Source of the DNA: an uncultured Oscillospiraceae bacterium | Lineage (GTDB): Bacteria; Bacillota; Clostridia; Oscillospirales; Acutalibacteraceae | Length of the DNA: 5,719 nucleotides | Assembly (NCBI GenBank): GCA_900540305.1 | Contig: UQFL01000085.1 | Coordinates: forward strand, 1-5,719 | Reading direction: 5' to 3' | Part shown: piece by piece, positions 1 through 5,671 of the stretch | Numbering within the stretch: position 1 is the stretch's first letter | How the letters are laid out: each line of letters begins with the position of its first letter | The notes under the pieces: generated by a model | The model's database searches: none | What the model was told of the DNA's origin: nothing | Seen by the model: the letters and a program-made list of their open reading frames with translations, nothing else | Program-made: the position numbers and the translations under genes

Positions 1-380
1 GTATTTATTATCGCTAATTTGCTAAAATTAATTATTTATATGTTTTTATAAGGATTGTTATATCTTCATAATATAATAAATTCATTTTAATAGTAGCATA
101 ATTAAATGATTTTGACAATAGAATCTAAGCATTGACGACGATTTTCAGTTATCTATTAAATGTTTATTTTACGAAGAAAGTATAATTTTAATGATGTAGT
201 GATTCATTTGATATTTGGAATAGTGGAATACGTTCAGTGTTTGTGAAACTTGAGTTGATTAAAAATCAAAGAATTCTGCAATTTTGCTTATTTATGGGCA
301 TTCATTAATTGCCCTTATTTTTCCCTTTAAACCATTTTCGATTGGATAGTTTTGCAACGGTTGGTATTGTCTTTTAGACA
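1..380. other. AT-rich region without a recognisable gene
   Basis: No reading frame of useful length with a ribosome binding site is visible on either strand. There are scattered promoter-like strings, for example TTGACG at 132-137 followed after 16 bases by TATTAA at 154-159, but no open frame follows them. A small hairpin at 296-314 is listed separately. The stretch may be the intergenic space after a gene lying beyond the window's left edge, or decayed sequence. Confidence 0.6.
296..319 (+). terminator. weak hairpin followed by T-rich tract
   Basis: GGGCA (296-300) pairs with TGCCC (310-314) across a 9-base loop and is followed by TTATTTTT. The stem is only five base pairs, so this is at best a weak intrinsic terminator for something upstream or outside the window. 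It could be chance in AT-rich DNA. Confidence 0.3.
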
Positions 381-409
381 TTGACTATTCTCGTCAGAAA
401 TGATATAAT
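381..409 (+). promoter_or_regulatory. sigma-A type promoter of the fic gene
   Basis: TTGACT (381-386) and a perfect TATAAT (404-409) are separated by 17 bases, and TG at 401-402 makes an extended -10. Transcription would start near 416, a few bases before the GGAGGTGA ribosome binding site at 425-432. This leaves a very short leader before the ATG at 437. Confidence 0.85.
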
Positions 410-419
410 TGATGAGAAT
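387..419. promoter_or_regulatory. inverted repeat around the -10 box, possible operator
   Basis: ATTCTCGTCA (387-396) and TGATGAGAAT (410-419) are inverted copies matching at 9 of 10 positions, separated by 13 bases holding the -10 box. A dimeric regulator bound here would block RNA polymerase. The Fic protein has its own C-terminal winged helix, so autoregulation is possible, but the binding protein is unknown. Confidence 0.45.
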
Positions 420-436
420 TAAGCGGAGGTGACGAG

Positions 437-1474
437 ATGCGCCGATTTGATTACAGCAGTCTAAGTGATAAAAAGTGGGATAATGAGATCATCAACTATC
501 TGTCGCAGATTCATGAGTACAAAGGCAGGCAAGCATCTCATATTCAAAACAAATCGTCTGAGCTCAAACGCTTAGTAGAAGTTGCCAAAGTGCAGAGTAC
601 CGAGGCTTCTAACTCCATTGAAGGTATCCGTACTACCGAAACAAGACTTCGTCAGATTATGAATGAGCGGACGACGCCGCGAAATCGCGATGAAAAAGAA
701 ATTGCCGGTTATCGTGACGCTTTAAATATCATTCATGAAAATTTTGAGTATATTCCGTTGACCCCGAATTTTATTTTACAACTTCACAAAATATTATTTC
801 AGCATACAGATTTAAGTTTCGGCGGATCTTTTAAAGATGTGCAAAACTATATCAGCGCAACAGATGAATTAGGCAACAGATTTACATTGTTTACGCCTTT
901 GTCACCGTATGAAACGCCGACCGCAATACAGGAGATCTGTGACGAGTATAACCGCGCTATCGGAGAGGGAAAGGTAGACCCGTTGCTGATAATTCCTGTG
1001 TTTGTACATGATTTTTTGTGTATTCATCCATTCCTTGACGGGAACGGCAGAATGTCCCGCTTGCTTACAACTCTGCTTTTGTATCGCTCAGGATATGAGA
1101 TAGGTAAATATATTTCACTTGAGGCAAAAATCGCAAAGACCAAAGACGCGTATTATGACGCTTTGGAGATTTCGCAGGAGGGCTGGCATGAGCAGAAAGA
1201 TGATCCTACTGAATTCATAAAATATTTGCTTGGAACAATTATTGCGGCATATCGTGATCTTGATGATCGCATTCATATTGTAAGTCCGACTTCGTATGAA
1301 ACCGTAAAAAAAGCAGTGGACAGCAAAATCGGTAAGTTCACAAAAAGAGATATATTGGAATTATGCCCGTCTATTAGCCCTTCAACTGTTGAGCGAAATT
1401 TAAGGAAATTGACGGCAGAAGGATATATTTCCAAATACGGTGCGGGTAAAAACACTTTTTATGTTAAAAATTAA
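437..1474 (+). CDS. Fic family protein (AMP-transferase) with C-terminal winged helix
   Basis: This is a 345-residue Fic-domain protein; family members usually transfer AMP from ATP to a hydroxyl side chain of a target protein. The signature HPFLDGNGRMSR is complete at residues 197-208: catalytic H197, acidic D201, the GNGR phosphate-binding loop and R208. Upstream, S58-N-S-I-E62-G63 matches the (S/T)xxxE(G/N) inhibitory helix of class II Fic proteins, in which the glutamate blocks ATP binding within the same chain. That fits the absence of a separate antitoxin gene. Residues about 285-345 form a winged helix (SPSTVERNLRKL), a common C-terminal addition in this family. The ATG is supported by GGAGGTGA at 425-432. 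The gene is monocistronic, with its own promoter and terminator. The target protein is unknown. The product is likely cytoplasmic, as no signal or membrane segment is seen. Confidence 0.95.
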   Translation: MRRFDYSSLSDKKWDNEIINYLSQIHEYKGRQASHIQNKSSELKRLVEVAKVQSTEASNSIEGIRTTETRLRQIMNERTTPRNRDEKEIAGYRDALNIIHENFEYIPLTPNFILQLHKILFQHTDLSFGGSFKDVQNYISATDELGNRFTLFTPLSPYETPTAIQEICDEYNRAIGEGKVDPLLIIPVFVHDFLCIHPFLDGNGRMSRLLTTLLLYRSGYEIGKYISLEAKIAKTKDAYYDALEISQEGWHEQKDDPTEFIKYLLGTIIAAYRDLDDRIHIVSPTSYETVKKAVDSKIGKFTKRDILELCPSISPSTVERNLRKLTAEGYISKYGAGKNTFYVKN

Positions 1475-1521
1475 ATTTTAGGATTTTATTTTATATCAGC
1501 ACTGTTTATATTGTTCATCAC

Positions 1522-1567
1522 CAAACCGTGAACCGGGTGTGGTTCACGGTTTGATTTTTGTGTTTTT
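1522..1567 (+). terminator. rho-independent terminator of fic
   Basis: A perfect 13-bp stem, CAAACCGTGAACC (1522-1534) with GGTTCACGGTTTG (1541-1553), closes a six-base loop and is followed by two T runs (1555-1559 and 1563-1567). It begins 47 bases after the fic stop and separates fic from the integrase gene. Confidence 0.9.
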
Positions 1568-1594
1568 ATCTGTAAAATTAATTTTTAAAAAGAC

Positions 1595-1623
1595 TTGATT
1601 ATTAGCAAAATCTATGCTTAAAT
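1595..1623 (+). promoter_or_regulatory. likely promoter of the integrase gene
   Basis: TTGATT (1595-1600) is followed after 17 bases by TTAAAT (1618-1623), with TG at 1615-1616 in the extended -10 position. Both boxes match consensus at four of six positions. It lies between the fic terminator and the integrase ribosome binding site (AAAGGTGGTG, 1648-1657), where a promoter is expected. Confidence 0.45.
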
Positions 1624-1662
1624 GCACAACACACAGATATAAAAAAGAAAGGTGGTGTAAAT

Positions 1663-2838
1663 ATGGCAACCAGAAAAAAACCGAAAAATGTATATGGCGA
1701 GGGCTCTATCTTTTACAGCAATGTAAAGAAAAAATGGATGGCTCAAATTAATCTTGGTTTTGACAGCAACGGCGTTCGTAAAAGAAAAACTATCATAGGC
1801 AATACTCCTAACGAGGTCAAAGAAAAACTTCGCAAAGTCAAAAATGATATATATTCTGGTAAATTTGTGAGCGCAAATAGCATTACTTTCGGGCAGATTA
1901 CAAAACAGATTCTTGATGAAAAACTTGCTATGAACGAGATTCAAAAGCAGACTTACAGCCGTCATCTTGAAACTATGAAACATTTCAAAAATATAAACGA
2001 TATACCCATTCAAAAGATTGACTCCACAATGCTCAAACAACTCATTCTTTCTAAAATTGATTACTCTCAGTCAACCATAAGAAAAATATATTTGATGATG
2101 AGTCAGGCATTTAACGAGGCAGTCAGACGAAAGATAATAGTTGAAAACCCGATGGCTGATGTTAAAAAGCCGAAATCAAGGCAAAGAACCGTAAAAACAA
2201 GGGCACTCACGATGGAAGAGCAAAAGGCATTTTTCAATGCTCTTCAAACCGATGACAACATTCTTTATAAAGACCAAATGCTGATTTCAATGTTTACAGG
2301 AATGCGAATGGGTGAGATAAATGCCTTAAGCAGGAATGACATAAACACAAGGTTTAATTTCATCAATGTGGACAAAACTATTGCAAAAGATCTTCACGGT
2401 GAGTCGTTTTTGAACGATACTCCTAAGACAGAAAAAGGCAATCGTCAGATACCGATAAATTCAATGGTTAAGCCTGTGATTGACAAACTGATTGCGAATT
2501 ATATTCCTACTGATGACGGAATGCTGTTTCACTCGAAAAAAGGACAGTTGTTGTCAACGAACCAGGTTAATATGGAATTTCACAGAGTTTTGAAAAAGTA
2601 CAATATCAAGGACGAAACTGTAAAAGGCAAGCTTACGCTTCACAGTCTGCGTCATACATACGCAACTCGTTGTATTGAGGGCGGAATGCCTGTAAAAGTT
2701 CTTCAAGACCTGCTGGGGCATACGGATATAAGCATTACCCTTGATACTTATTCTGATGTGTTTGAAAACTTCCAAACCGAGAATATACAAAAAATTGACA
2801 ACTATATGAGCACAGCAGGATTTGCTATGAATGCCTAA
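1663..2838 (+). CDS. tyrosine recombinase / site-specific integrase
   Basis: This 391-residue integrase is of the Tn916/phage type, the usual length for this group. It cuts and rejoins DNA at attachment sites through a covalent phosphotyrosine. Residues about 10-65 look like the N-terminal arm-type DNA-binding domain (GEGSIFY, KKKWMAQINLG, basic RKRK stretch). About 73-170 is the SAM-like core-binding domain. About 180-385 is the catalytic domain. The active-site set is complete: R215 (TGMRMGE), K258 (TEKGNRQIPI), H327 and R330 (HSLRH), H353 (LLGH) and nucleophile Y363 (LDTYSDV), so the enzyme should be active. The ATG is preceded by AAAGGTGGTG. No excisionase, relaxase or phage structural gene is visible nearby, so the type of element is unknown. 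The direct repeats just downstream are candidate substrates. Confidence 0.95.
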   Translation: MATRKKPKNVYGEGSIFYSNVKKKWMAQINLGFDSNGVRKRKTIIGNTPNEVKEKLRKVKNDIYSGKFVSANSITFGQITKQILDEKLAMNEIQKQTYSRHLETMKHFKNINDIPIQKIDSTMLKQLILSKIDYSQSTIRKIYLMMSQAFNEAVRRKIIVENPMADVKKPKSRQRTVKTRALTMEEQKAFFNALQTDDNILYKDQMLISMFTGMRMGEINALSRNDINTRFNFINVDKTIAKDLHGESFLNDTPKTEKGNRQIPINSMVKPVIDKLIANYIPTDDGMLFHSKKGQLLSTNQVNMEFHRVLKKYNIKDETVKGKLTLHSLRHTYATRCIEGGMPVKVLQDLLGHTDISITLDTYSDVFENFQTENIQKIDNYMSTAGFAMNA

Positions 2839-2847
2839 CAGAAAAAC

Positions 2848-2893
2848 AAAAGCCGATTGGTCTCTCTTAATTGAGAATGCCAGTCGGCTTTTT
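2848..2893 (+). terminator. rho-independent terminator of the integrase gene
   Basis: AAAAGCCGATTGG (2848-2860) pairs with CCAGTCGGCTTTT (2880-2892) with one G-T wobble, and T continues to 2893. A small inner stem (TCTC with GAGA) may fold in the loop. An A-rich run precedes the left arm, so the structure may also stop transcription coming from the right. It begins ten bases after the integrase stop. Confidence 0.85.
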
Positions 2894-2913
2894 GTTAATA
2901 CTAGATTAATTTG

Positions 2914-3053
2914 AAAAGGTGCTGAATGTTGACCAAATGGCAACTTGTCAGGGATATAAATTCAAAGTGGCAAGAACTGCAATTCTCAAAAATGGCTAAC
3001 GGTGGGGGGAAAACTAGTGTGTTCTGTTTAAATCAAACAGGACACACTAGTTT
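2914..3053 (+). repeat. direct repeat copy 1 (pairs with 4751-4882)
   Basis: Bases 2914-2997 match 4751-4834 at 76 of 84 positions without gaps, including an unbroken 37-base identity (2961-2997). After a one-base gap the similarity continues through AACGGTGGG and into a hairpin. In this copy the hairpin has a stem of up to 19 bp (3011-3029 with 3035-3053) and the loop AAATC, but no good T run follows, so it is a poor terminator. TGGCAA-like motifs recur at 2938, 2968 and 2993. The copy sits directly after the integrase terminator. Confidence 0.9.
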
Positions 3054-3084
3054 AATATCTGTACGTACTTCAATCATAAATTAA
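2926..3084 (+). CDS. possible 52-residue ORF inside repeat copy 1
   Basis: An ATG lies four bases after AAAAGGTG (2914-2921), which could serve as a weak ribosome binding site. The frame runs 52 codons. Its first 24 residues contain a short internal repeat, TKWQ and SKWQ ten residues apart. The equivalent frame in repeat copy 2 (4763-4837) keeps the start and the AAAAGGTG but stops after 24 codons because of a one-base difference. Nearly all codon differences between the two copies change the amino acid, which argues against selection on this peptide. I recognise no family, and it is more likely a by-product of a non-coding repeat. Confidence 0.2.
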   Translation: MLTKWQLVRDINSKWQELQFSKMANGGGKTSVFCLNQTGHTSLISVRTSIIN

Positions 3085-3109
3085 AGAATGTTGTGTGGCG
3101 TTCTTGGTT

Positions 3110-3200
3110 TTTGTATTGATAGGAAATAAGATTTGTATTTGTTCAGTTAATATTTAATTTTTTGCAAAACATGTTATAATGTATTCGTAAGGAATACAAA
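3110..3200. promoter_or_regulatory. repeated TGTATT motifs around the operon promoter
   Basis: TTTGTATT occurs at 3110-3117 and 3132-3139, exactly 22 bases apart (about two helical turns), and inverted as AATACAAA at 3193-3200. TGTATTC (3180-3186) and GAATACA (3192-3198) form a perfect 7-bp inverted repeat over the last base of the -10 box and the likely start point. The arrangement suggests an operator, possibly for the HTH protein encoded downstream. The motif is AT-rich, so some copies may be chance. Confidence 0.4.
3172..3180 (+). promoter_or_regulatory. extended -10 promoter of the HTH/ankyrin operon
   Basis: TG (3172-3173) plus one base plus TATAAT (3175-3180) is a perfect extended -10. 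No convincing -35 box is found 16-18 bases upstream. The start point would be near 3187, giving an untranslated leader of about 115 bases before the ATG at 3302. Confidence 0.65.
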
Positions 3201-3301
3201 TTCGAACTGCAGATAATTTACATTAATTTTTCGTATTCAGAAAAAGGATATTTAAAAAGACGAAAAAGGTTTACACTAATCTTAAAACGGAGGTGAACAA
3301 A

Positions 3302-4567
3302 ATGTTTGAGTTAGCCGATAATGAAAAAATAGGAATTTATCTAAAAGAAAAAATCGGAGAAAAGTTTAAAAAACAGCGCCATTTCTGTAAACGATATTTA
3401 GAGTGTAAGGGAAAGGTGCTAAATGATGACGAAATAAGAAAAGTGCAAAATCGTCTGATTCAAATAATTAAAGGCAACAAAAGTATTCAGATTTATGACC
3501 TGCCCATTTTTTGTGAATTACTTGATGTAACCTGTGAAGAAATACTGAGTGCAGGTGAAAATTTTGCCGAAAGTTCAAAACGGATGACCAATTATTCAAT
3601 AGCATTTTCTAATGATGAGAATGAATGGTTGAAATATATAAACAGAGAAGACAAACTTATTCTCAATTCCGATGAACATGGAAATACCGTAATCGACTAT
3701 GCCATAAGATTTAAAAATTACAAATTTCTCAAATTCCTTATTGAAAAAGGTTTTATATGGTTTGACTGTGGAGATTGCAATAAATATGCATTAACTTTCG
3801 GAGCAGGAACAAGCGTTAAAAAGAGAAAATTTGCTGGGATTGATGATGTGCTTCAGTATGATTTGGCAACGGAAGATGAGTTAAGAAAAGAAATAATAGC
3901 GCTTGCTGTTCAAAATAAAGATATAGATATTCTTGATAAAATGAGAGCAAGAGAATTACCTACACTTTATGTAGAGGCGCACTATCTTTCAGGTTCTCAC
4001 CCCAATATAAAAAAATATTATAATAAAAACTTAGTGAACTCAATAATCGAAGCTGACTATGAAATAATAGATTACTTTACTGACGAGTTTGAAATTATCG
4101 ACCATGTGAAGTATAAAGATAAAAGTAAACGATGCCATACTTTTATGTTTCCGTTTATATCAGATGTTGTAAATGGTTTAATAAATAACAATAACGGTTT
4201 TACAGAGATTGCTTTGAAAAAAATAATTTCACATAACCAAAAAACATATGATTTGCTTATAGCTCTTATTGATAATTGTATAACAACAAATTTGGAAAGA
4301 TATAATTTTGAACATACCGAATATTATGAAAAAGTAATAAAACCTCAAATGGTTGAATCGGTGTTGAAATATTTTGACTATAATGATGATGGAAATATCG
4401 TTAGCTTTAGTGATACTTTAAATACAAAAGGGATAATAACAAATATTGTTTATGTTGATGCTGAAAGCTCAAACCCTTTAATAAATCATTTAATTGGTGA
4501 AATTAATAATTTGTTTGATATGATTGTTAATATTAAGAATAAATATATTGCAAATGAGGAGAATTAA
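3302..4567 (+). CDS. HTH (XRE-like) and ankyrin-like repeat protein
   Basis: This is a 421-residue protein of unknown function. Residues about 7-90 look like a helical DNA-binding domain of the XRE/Cro type (KFKKQRHFCKRYL; IQIYDLPIFCELLDVTCEEILSAG, typical of the last helices of such regulators). Residues 124-152 resemble an ankyrin repeat (DEHGNTVIDYAIRFKN...FLKFLIEKG), and 192-220 and 240-263 may be degenerate repeats. The rest is helical, with no signal peptide, membrane segment or enzymatic motif. I place the start at ATG 3302, six bases after GGAGGTG (3289-3295). An in-frame GTG at 3293 lies inside that ribosome binding site and is unlikely to be used. One base separates the stop from the next gene, so the two are co-translated. 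A sensor-regulator or a defence role are both conceivable; neither is shown. Confidence 0.75.
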   Translation: MFELADNEKIGIYLKEKIGEKFKKQRHFCKRYLECKGKVLNDDEIRKVQNRLIQIIKGNKSIQIYDLPIFCELLDVTCEEILSAGENFAESSKRMTNYSIAFSNDENEWLKYINREDKLILNSDEHGNTVIDYAIRFKNYKFLKFLIEKGFIWFDCGDCNKYALTFGAGTSVKKRKFAGIDDVLQYDLATEDELRKEIIALAVQNKDIDILDKMRARELPTLYVEAHYLSGSHPNIKKYYNKNLVNSIIEADYEIIDYFTDEFEIIDHVKYKDKSKRCHTFMFPFISDVVNGLINNNNGFTEIALKKIISHNQKTYDLLIALIDNCITTNLERYNFEHTEYYEKVIKPQMVESVLKYFDYNDDGNIVSFSDTLNTKGIITNIVYVDAESSNPLINHLIGEINNLFDMIVNIKNKYIANEEN

Positions 4568-4568
4568 T

Positions 4569-4736
4569 ATGAGCGGGAATATTTTTGATTATGATGACGG
4601 TGATTTTTTATTTAGGAATGGCGATACCGCTTTTGATTCTGACGGAAATATGATGATGCGTATGTCTGACAATATGGCAATGGATATGGATTCAGGCGAA
4701 CTGCATTTGACTTCCTCTTGGGATGATGATGAATAA
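4569..4736 (+). CDS. small acidic Met-rich protein, coupled to the HTH/ankyrin gene
   Basis: This 55-residue protein is of unknown family. It has 13 Asp, 2 Glu and 8 Met against only 2 Arg and no Lys, so it is strongly negative. Two related segments, from R16 (RNGDTAFDSDGN) and R31 (RMSDNMAMDMDSGE), suggest an internal repeat, and it ends in WDDDE. The ATG at 4569 follows GAGGAGAA (4556-4563), which overlaps the end of the upstream gene, whose stop ends one base earlier. The frame stays open further upstream to a TTG at 4524, but that codon has no ribosome binding site. The tight coupling suggests a partner of the HTH/ankyrin protein. Its charge could mimic nucleic acid or bind cations, but that is speculation. 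Confidence 0.75.
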   Translation: MSGNIFDYDDGDFLFRNGDTAFDSDGNMMMRMSDNMAMDMDSGELHLTSSWDDDE

Positions 4737-4750
4737 TTGCTGTGTTTTGT

Positions 4751-4882
4751 AAAAGGTGCCCAATGTCAACCAAATGGCAACCTGTGGGGGATATAATTTC
4801 AAAGTGGCAAGAACTGCAATTCTCAAAAATGGCTTAACGGTGGGAGAAAAACGGGTCGTGTCCTGTTAAATCAACAGGACAC
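4751..4882 (+). repeat. direct repeat copy 2 (pairs with 2914-3053)
   Basis: This is the same element as copy 1, in the same orientation, starting 14 bases after the small acidic gene. The offset is a constant 1837 bases over the first 84 positions, and then this copy has one extra T (GGCTTAACGG against GGCTAACGG). TGGCAA-like motifs recur at 4775, 4805 and 4830. The closing hairpin keeps the loop AAATC with a shorter stem. The two copies exactly bracket the HTH/ankyrin operon. The 24-codon frame at 4763-4837 is probably not a gene. Confidence 0.9.
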
Positions 4883-4890
4883 TTTTTTTT
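4858..4890 (+). terminator. rho-independent terminator of the HTH/ankyrin operon
   Basis: A perfect 10-bp stem, GTGTCCTGTT (4858-4867) with AACAGGACAC (4873-4882), has the five-base loop AAATC and is followed by eight T (4883-4890). It forms the 3' end of repeat copy 2, so the repeat would lie in the 3' untranslated part of the operon transcript. Confidence 0.92.
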
Positions 4891-4914
4891 CAAACCGTGT
4901 ACTCACCTCGACCA

Positions 4915-4943
4915 AAAAAGGCGGTTTTCTAAACCGTCTTTTT
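4915..4943. terminator. second, probably bidirectional terminator
   Basis: A 13-bp stem with one G-T wobble (4915-4927 with 4931-4943, core GGCGGTTT and AAACCGTC) closes a three-base loop. T-rich sequence follows and an A run precedes it, so it can work on both strands. It is a backup 25 bases after the first terminator and may also stop leftward transcription. Confidence 0.7.
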
Positions 4944-5079
4944 CTTTTGATGATATACAAAAAAGAACAGATGATCAATGCTTGTTTTATGCGTTTGAGT
5001 TTGATGTTTTTTGTTAGCGATTTCTATGTTATGAGGATCGTAATAGAATTGAGATAGAACCTGTAATAAACAAAACTTC

Positions 5080-5097
5080 TTTCGTTTATAAACGAAA
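5080..5097. repeat. 18-bp perfect palindrome
   Basis: TTTCGTTTATAAACGAAA reads the same on both strands and sits where leftward transcripts leave the adjacent terminator, sharing its A/T run (5095-5097). It may be a protein-binding site, or a second hairpin adding to termination. Confidence 0.6.
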
Positions 5098-5127
5098 AAA
5101 TCCCACAATCGTTATGTAGATTGTGGG
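5095..5127 (-). terminator. rho-independent terminator for the leftward gene
   Basis: On the minus strand CCCACAATC (5127-5119) pairs perfectly with GATTGTGGG (5110-5102) over an eight-base loop and is followed by A and six T (5101-5095). It lies 175 bases after the stop of the leftward partial gene and is its likely terminator. Confidence 0.8.
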
Positions 5128-5302
5128 TGTATAATTGAATAATAACTTTTTTCTGGTATTTCTTGTTTTTTAGGGGTGAATTCTTCAGTCATTTTTGTAA
5201 ATTTAGCAATTTTTCTTTATATATACTTGATTGGAAAATGAGAATTTTATTATCATCCTAGCTTTAATGTTGTTAATTGTACTTTTTTCTATTATGAGCA
5301 AT

Positions 5303-5671
5303 TTATTTTTCAAGATAAAAATAAGGGTCTATTTCAATATAACCTTTTATTATATTTTGCCATTCATTAAACTGTATCTCTTTCATATTAGTATAGTCGT
5401 TCTTCTTAATATCATATACATTAATCCATTCGCCGTAAATAGTGCCGTTGTCGTTTGTATTGAAAGCACATATTTCTATTTGTGTAGGGCCTTCTTGTGT
5501 TCCAAAATAAATGTTTGTATCAGAAGCTCCTATATTCTGATAATACTCTTCATAATCTCCATAATCGAAAATATACTTTATTCGGTATCCTGTAGCGCTT
5601 TCTACTGAATTAAAACTAATTGTAACGCCCATAAATCCACCGTTTTCATTATCATATACGCTATAAATATT
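5303..5671 (-). CDS. 3' fragment of a leftward gene, fibronectin type III-like domain
   Basis: The last 122 codons of a minus-strand gene are present; the 5' part is lost at the contig end. The segment VTISFNSVESATGYRIKYIF, then alternating beta-like stretches to IEICAFNTNDNGTIYGEW, has the spacing of a fibronectin type III domain (early Trp/Phe-x-V-x-x-A-x-x-Y, later I-x-V-x-A-x-N and a G-x-W end). Such domains are common in secreted or surface proteins of Clostridia, which would suit a cell-surface product, but no signal peptide or anchor is visible in the fragment. About 30 residues follow the domain before TAA (5305-5303). The frame continues into adapter sequence as GTG TAT AAG AGA CAG (read as MYKRQ), so an apparent 127-residue start at 5686 is an artefact. 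The domain call is by eye. Confidence 0.7.
   Translation of the reverse strand, partial: NIYSVYDNENGGFMGVTISFNSVESATGYRIKYIFDYGDYEEYYQNIGASDTNIYFGTQEGPTQIEICAFNTNDNGTIYGEWINVYDIKKNDYTNMKEIQFNEWQNIIKGYIEIDPYFYLEK

Larger units (their letters stand above)
4944..5302. other. intergenic region between convergent genes
   Basis: No gene with a credible ribosome binding site is seen here. The region holds an 18-bp perfect palindrome (5080-5097) and a minus-strand terminator (5095-5127), both listed separately. Short open stretches on both strands, including a 26-codon minus-strand frame at 5112-5192, lack translation signals. Confidence 0.6.

Noticed and set aside
1273..1455. Minus-strand frame of 60 codons inside fic
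   Set aside because: Antisense shadow of the Fic winged-helix region without translation signals.
1618..2040. Minus-strand frame of 140 codons inside the integrase gene
   Set aside because: It is a shadow of the integrase, with no promoter or ribosome binding site of its own and a Phe/Ile-rich composition typical of antisense frames.
2554..2943. Minus-strand frame of 129 codons across the integrase end and repeat copy 1
   Set aside because: It runs antisense through the catalytic end of the integrase and its terminator. No domain or translation signal is visible.
2914..4882. Repeats as a CRISPR array
   Set aside because: There are only two copies, about 140 bases long and 1.8 kb apart with genes between them; no short regular repeat-spacer pattern exists.
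2914..4882. Repeats as ends of a classical insertion sequence
   Set aside because: The copies are direct rather than inverted, and neither gene between them has transposase motifs.
4950..5057. Plus-strand 35-codon frame after the operon terminators
   Set aside because: It has no ribosome binding site or promoter and directly follows two terminators; the length is expected by chance.
4932..5116. Minus-strand stop-to-stop frame of about 59 codons containing YYDPHNIEIANKKHQ
   Set aside because: It has no start codon with a ribosome binding site, crosses the terminator hairpin and palindrome, and matches no family I recognise.
5112..5192. Minus-strand 26-codon frame with protein-like composition (starts MTEEFTPKK)
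   Set aside because: It has no ribosome binding site and its stop falls in the loop of the terminator hairpin. It might be a decayed gene end, but I cannot support it as a gene.
5231..5608. Plus-strand frame of 125 codons starting at a TTG, with a hydrophobic N-terminal stretch
   Set aside because: Most of it is antisense to the better-supported leftward gene, the TTG has no ribosome binding site, and its Leu/Ile/Phe-rich content is what AT-rich antisense sequence gives.
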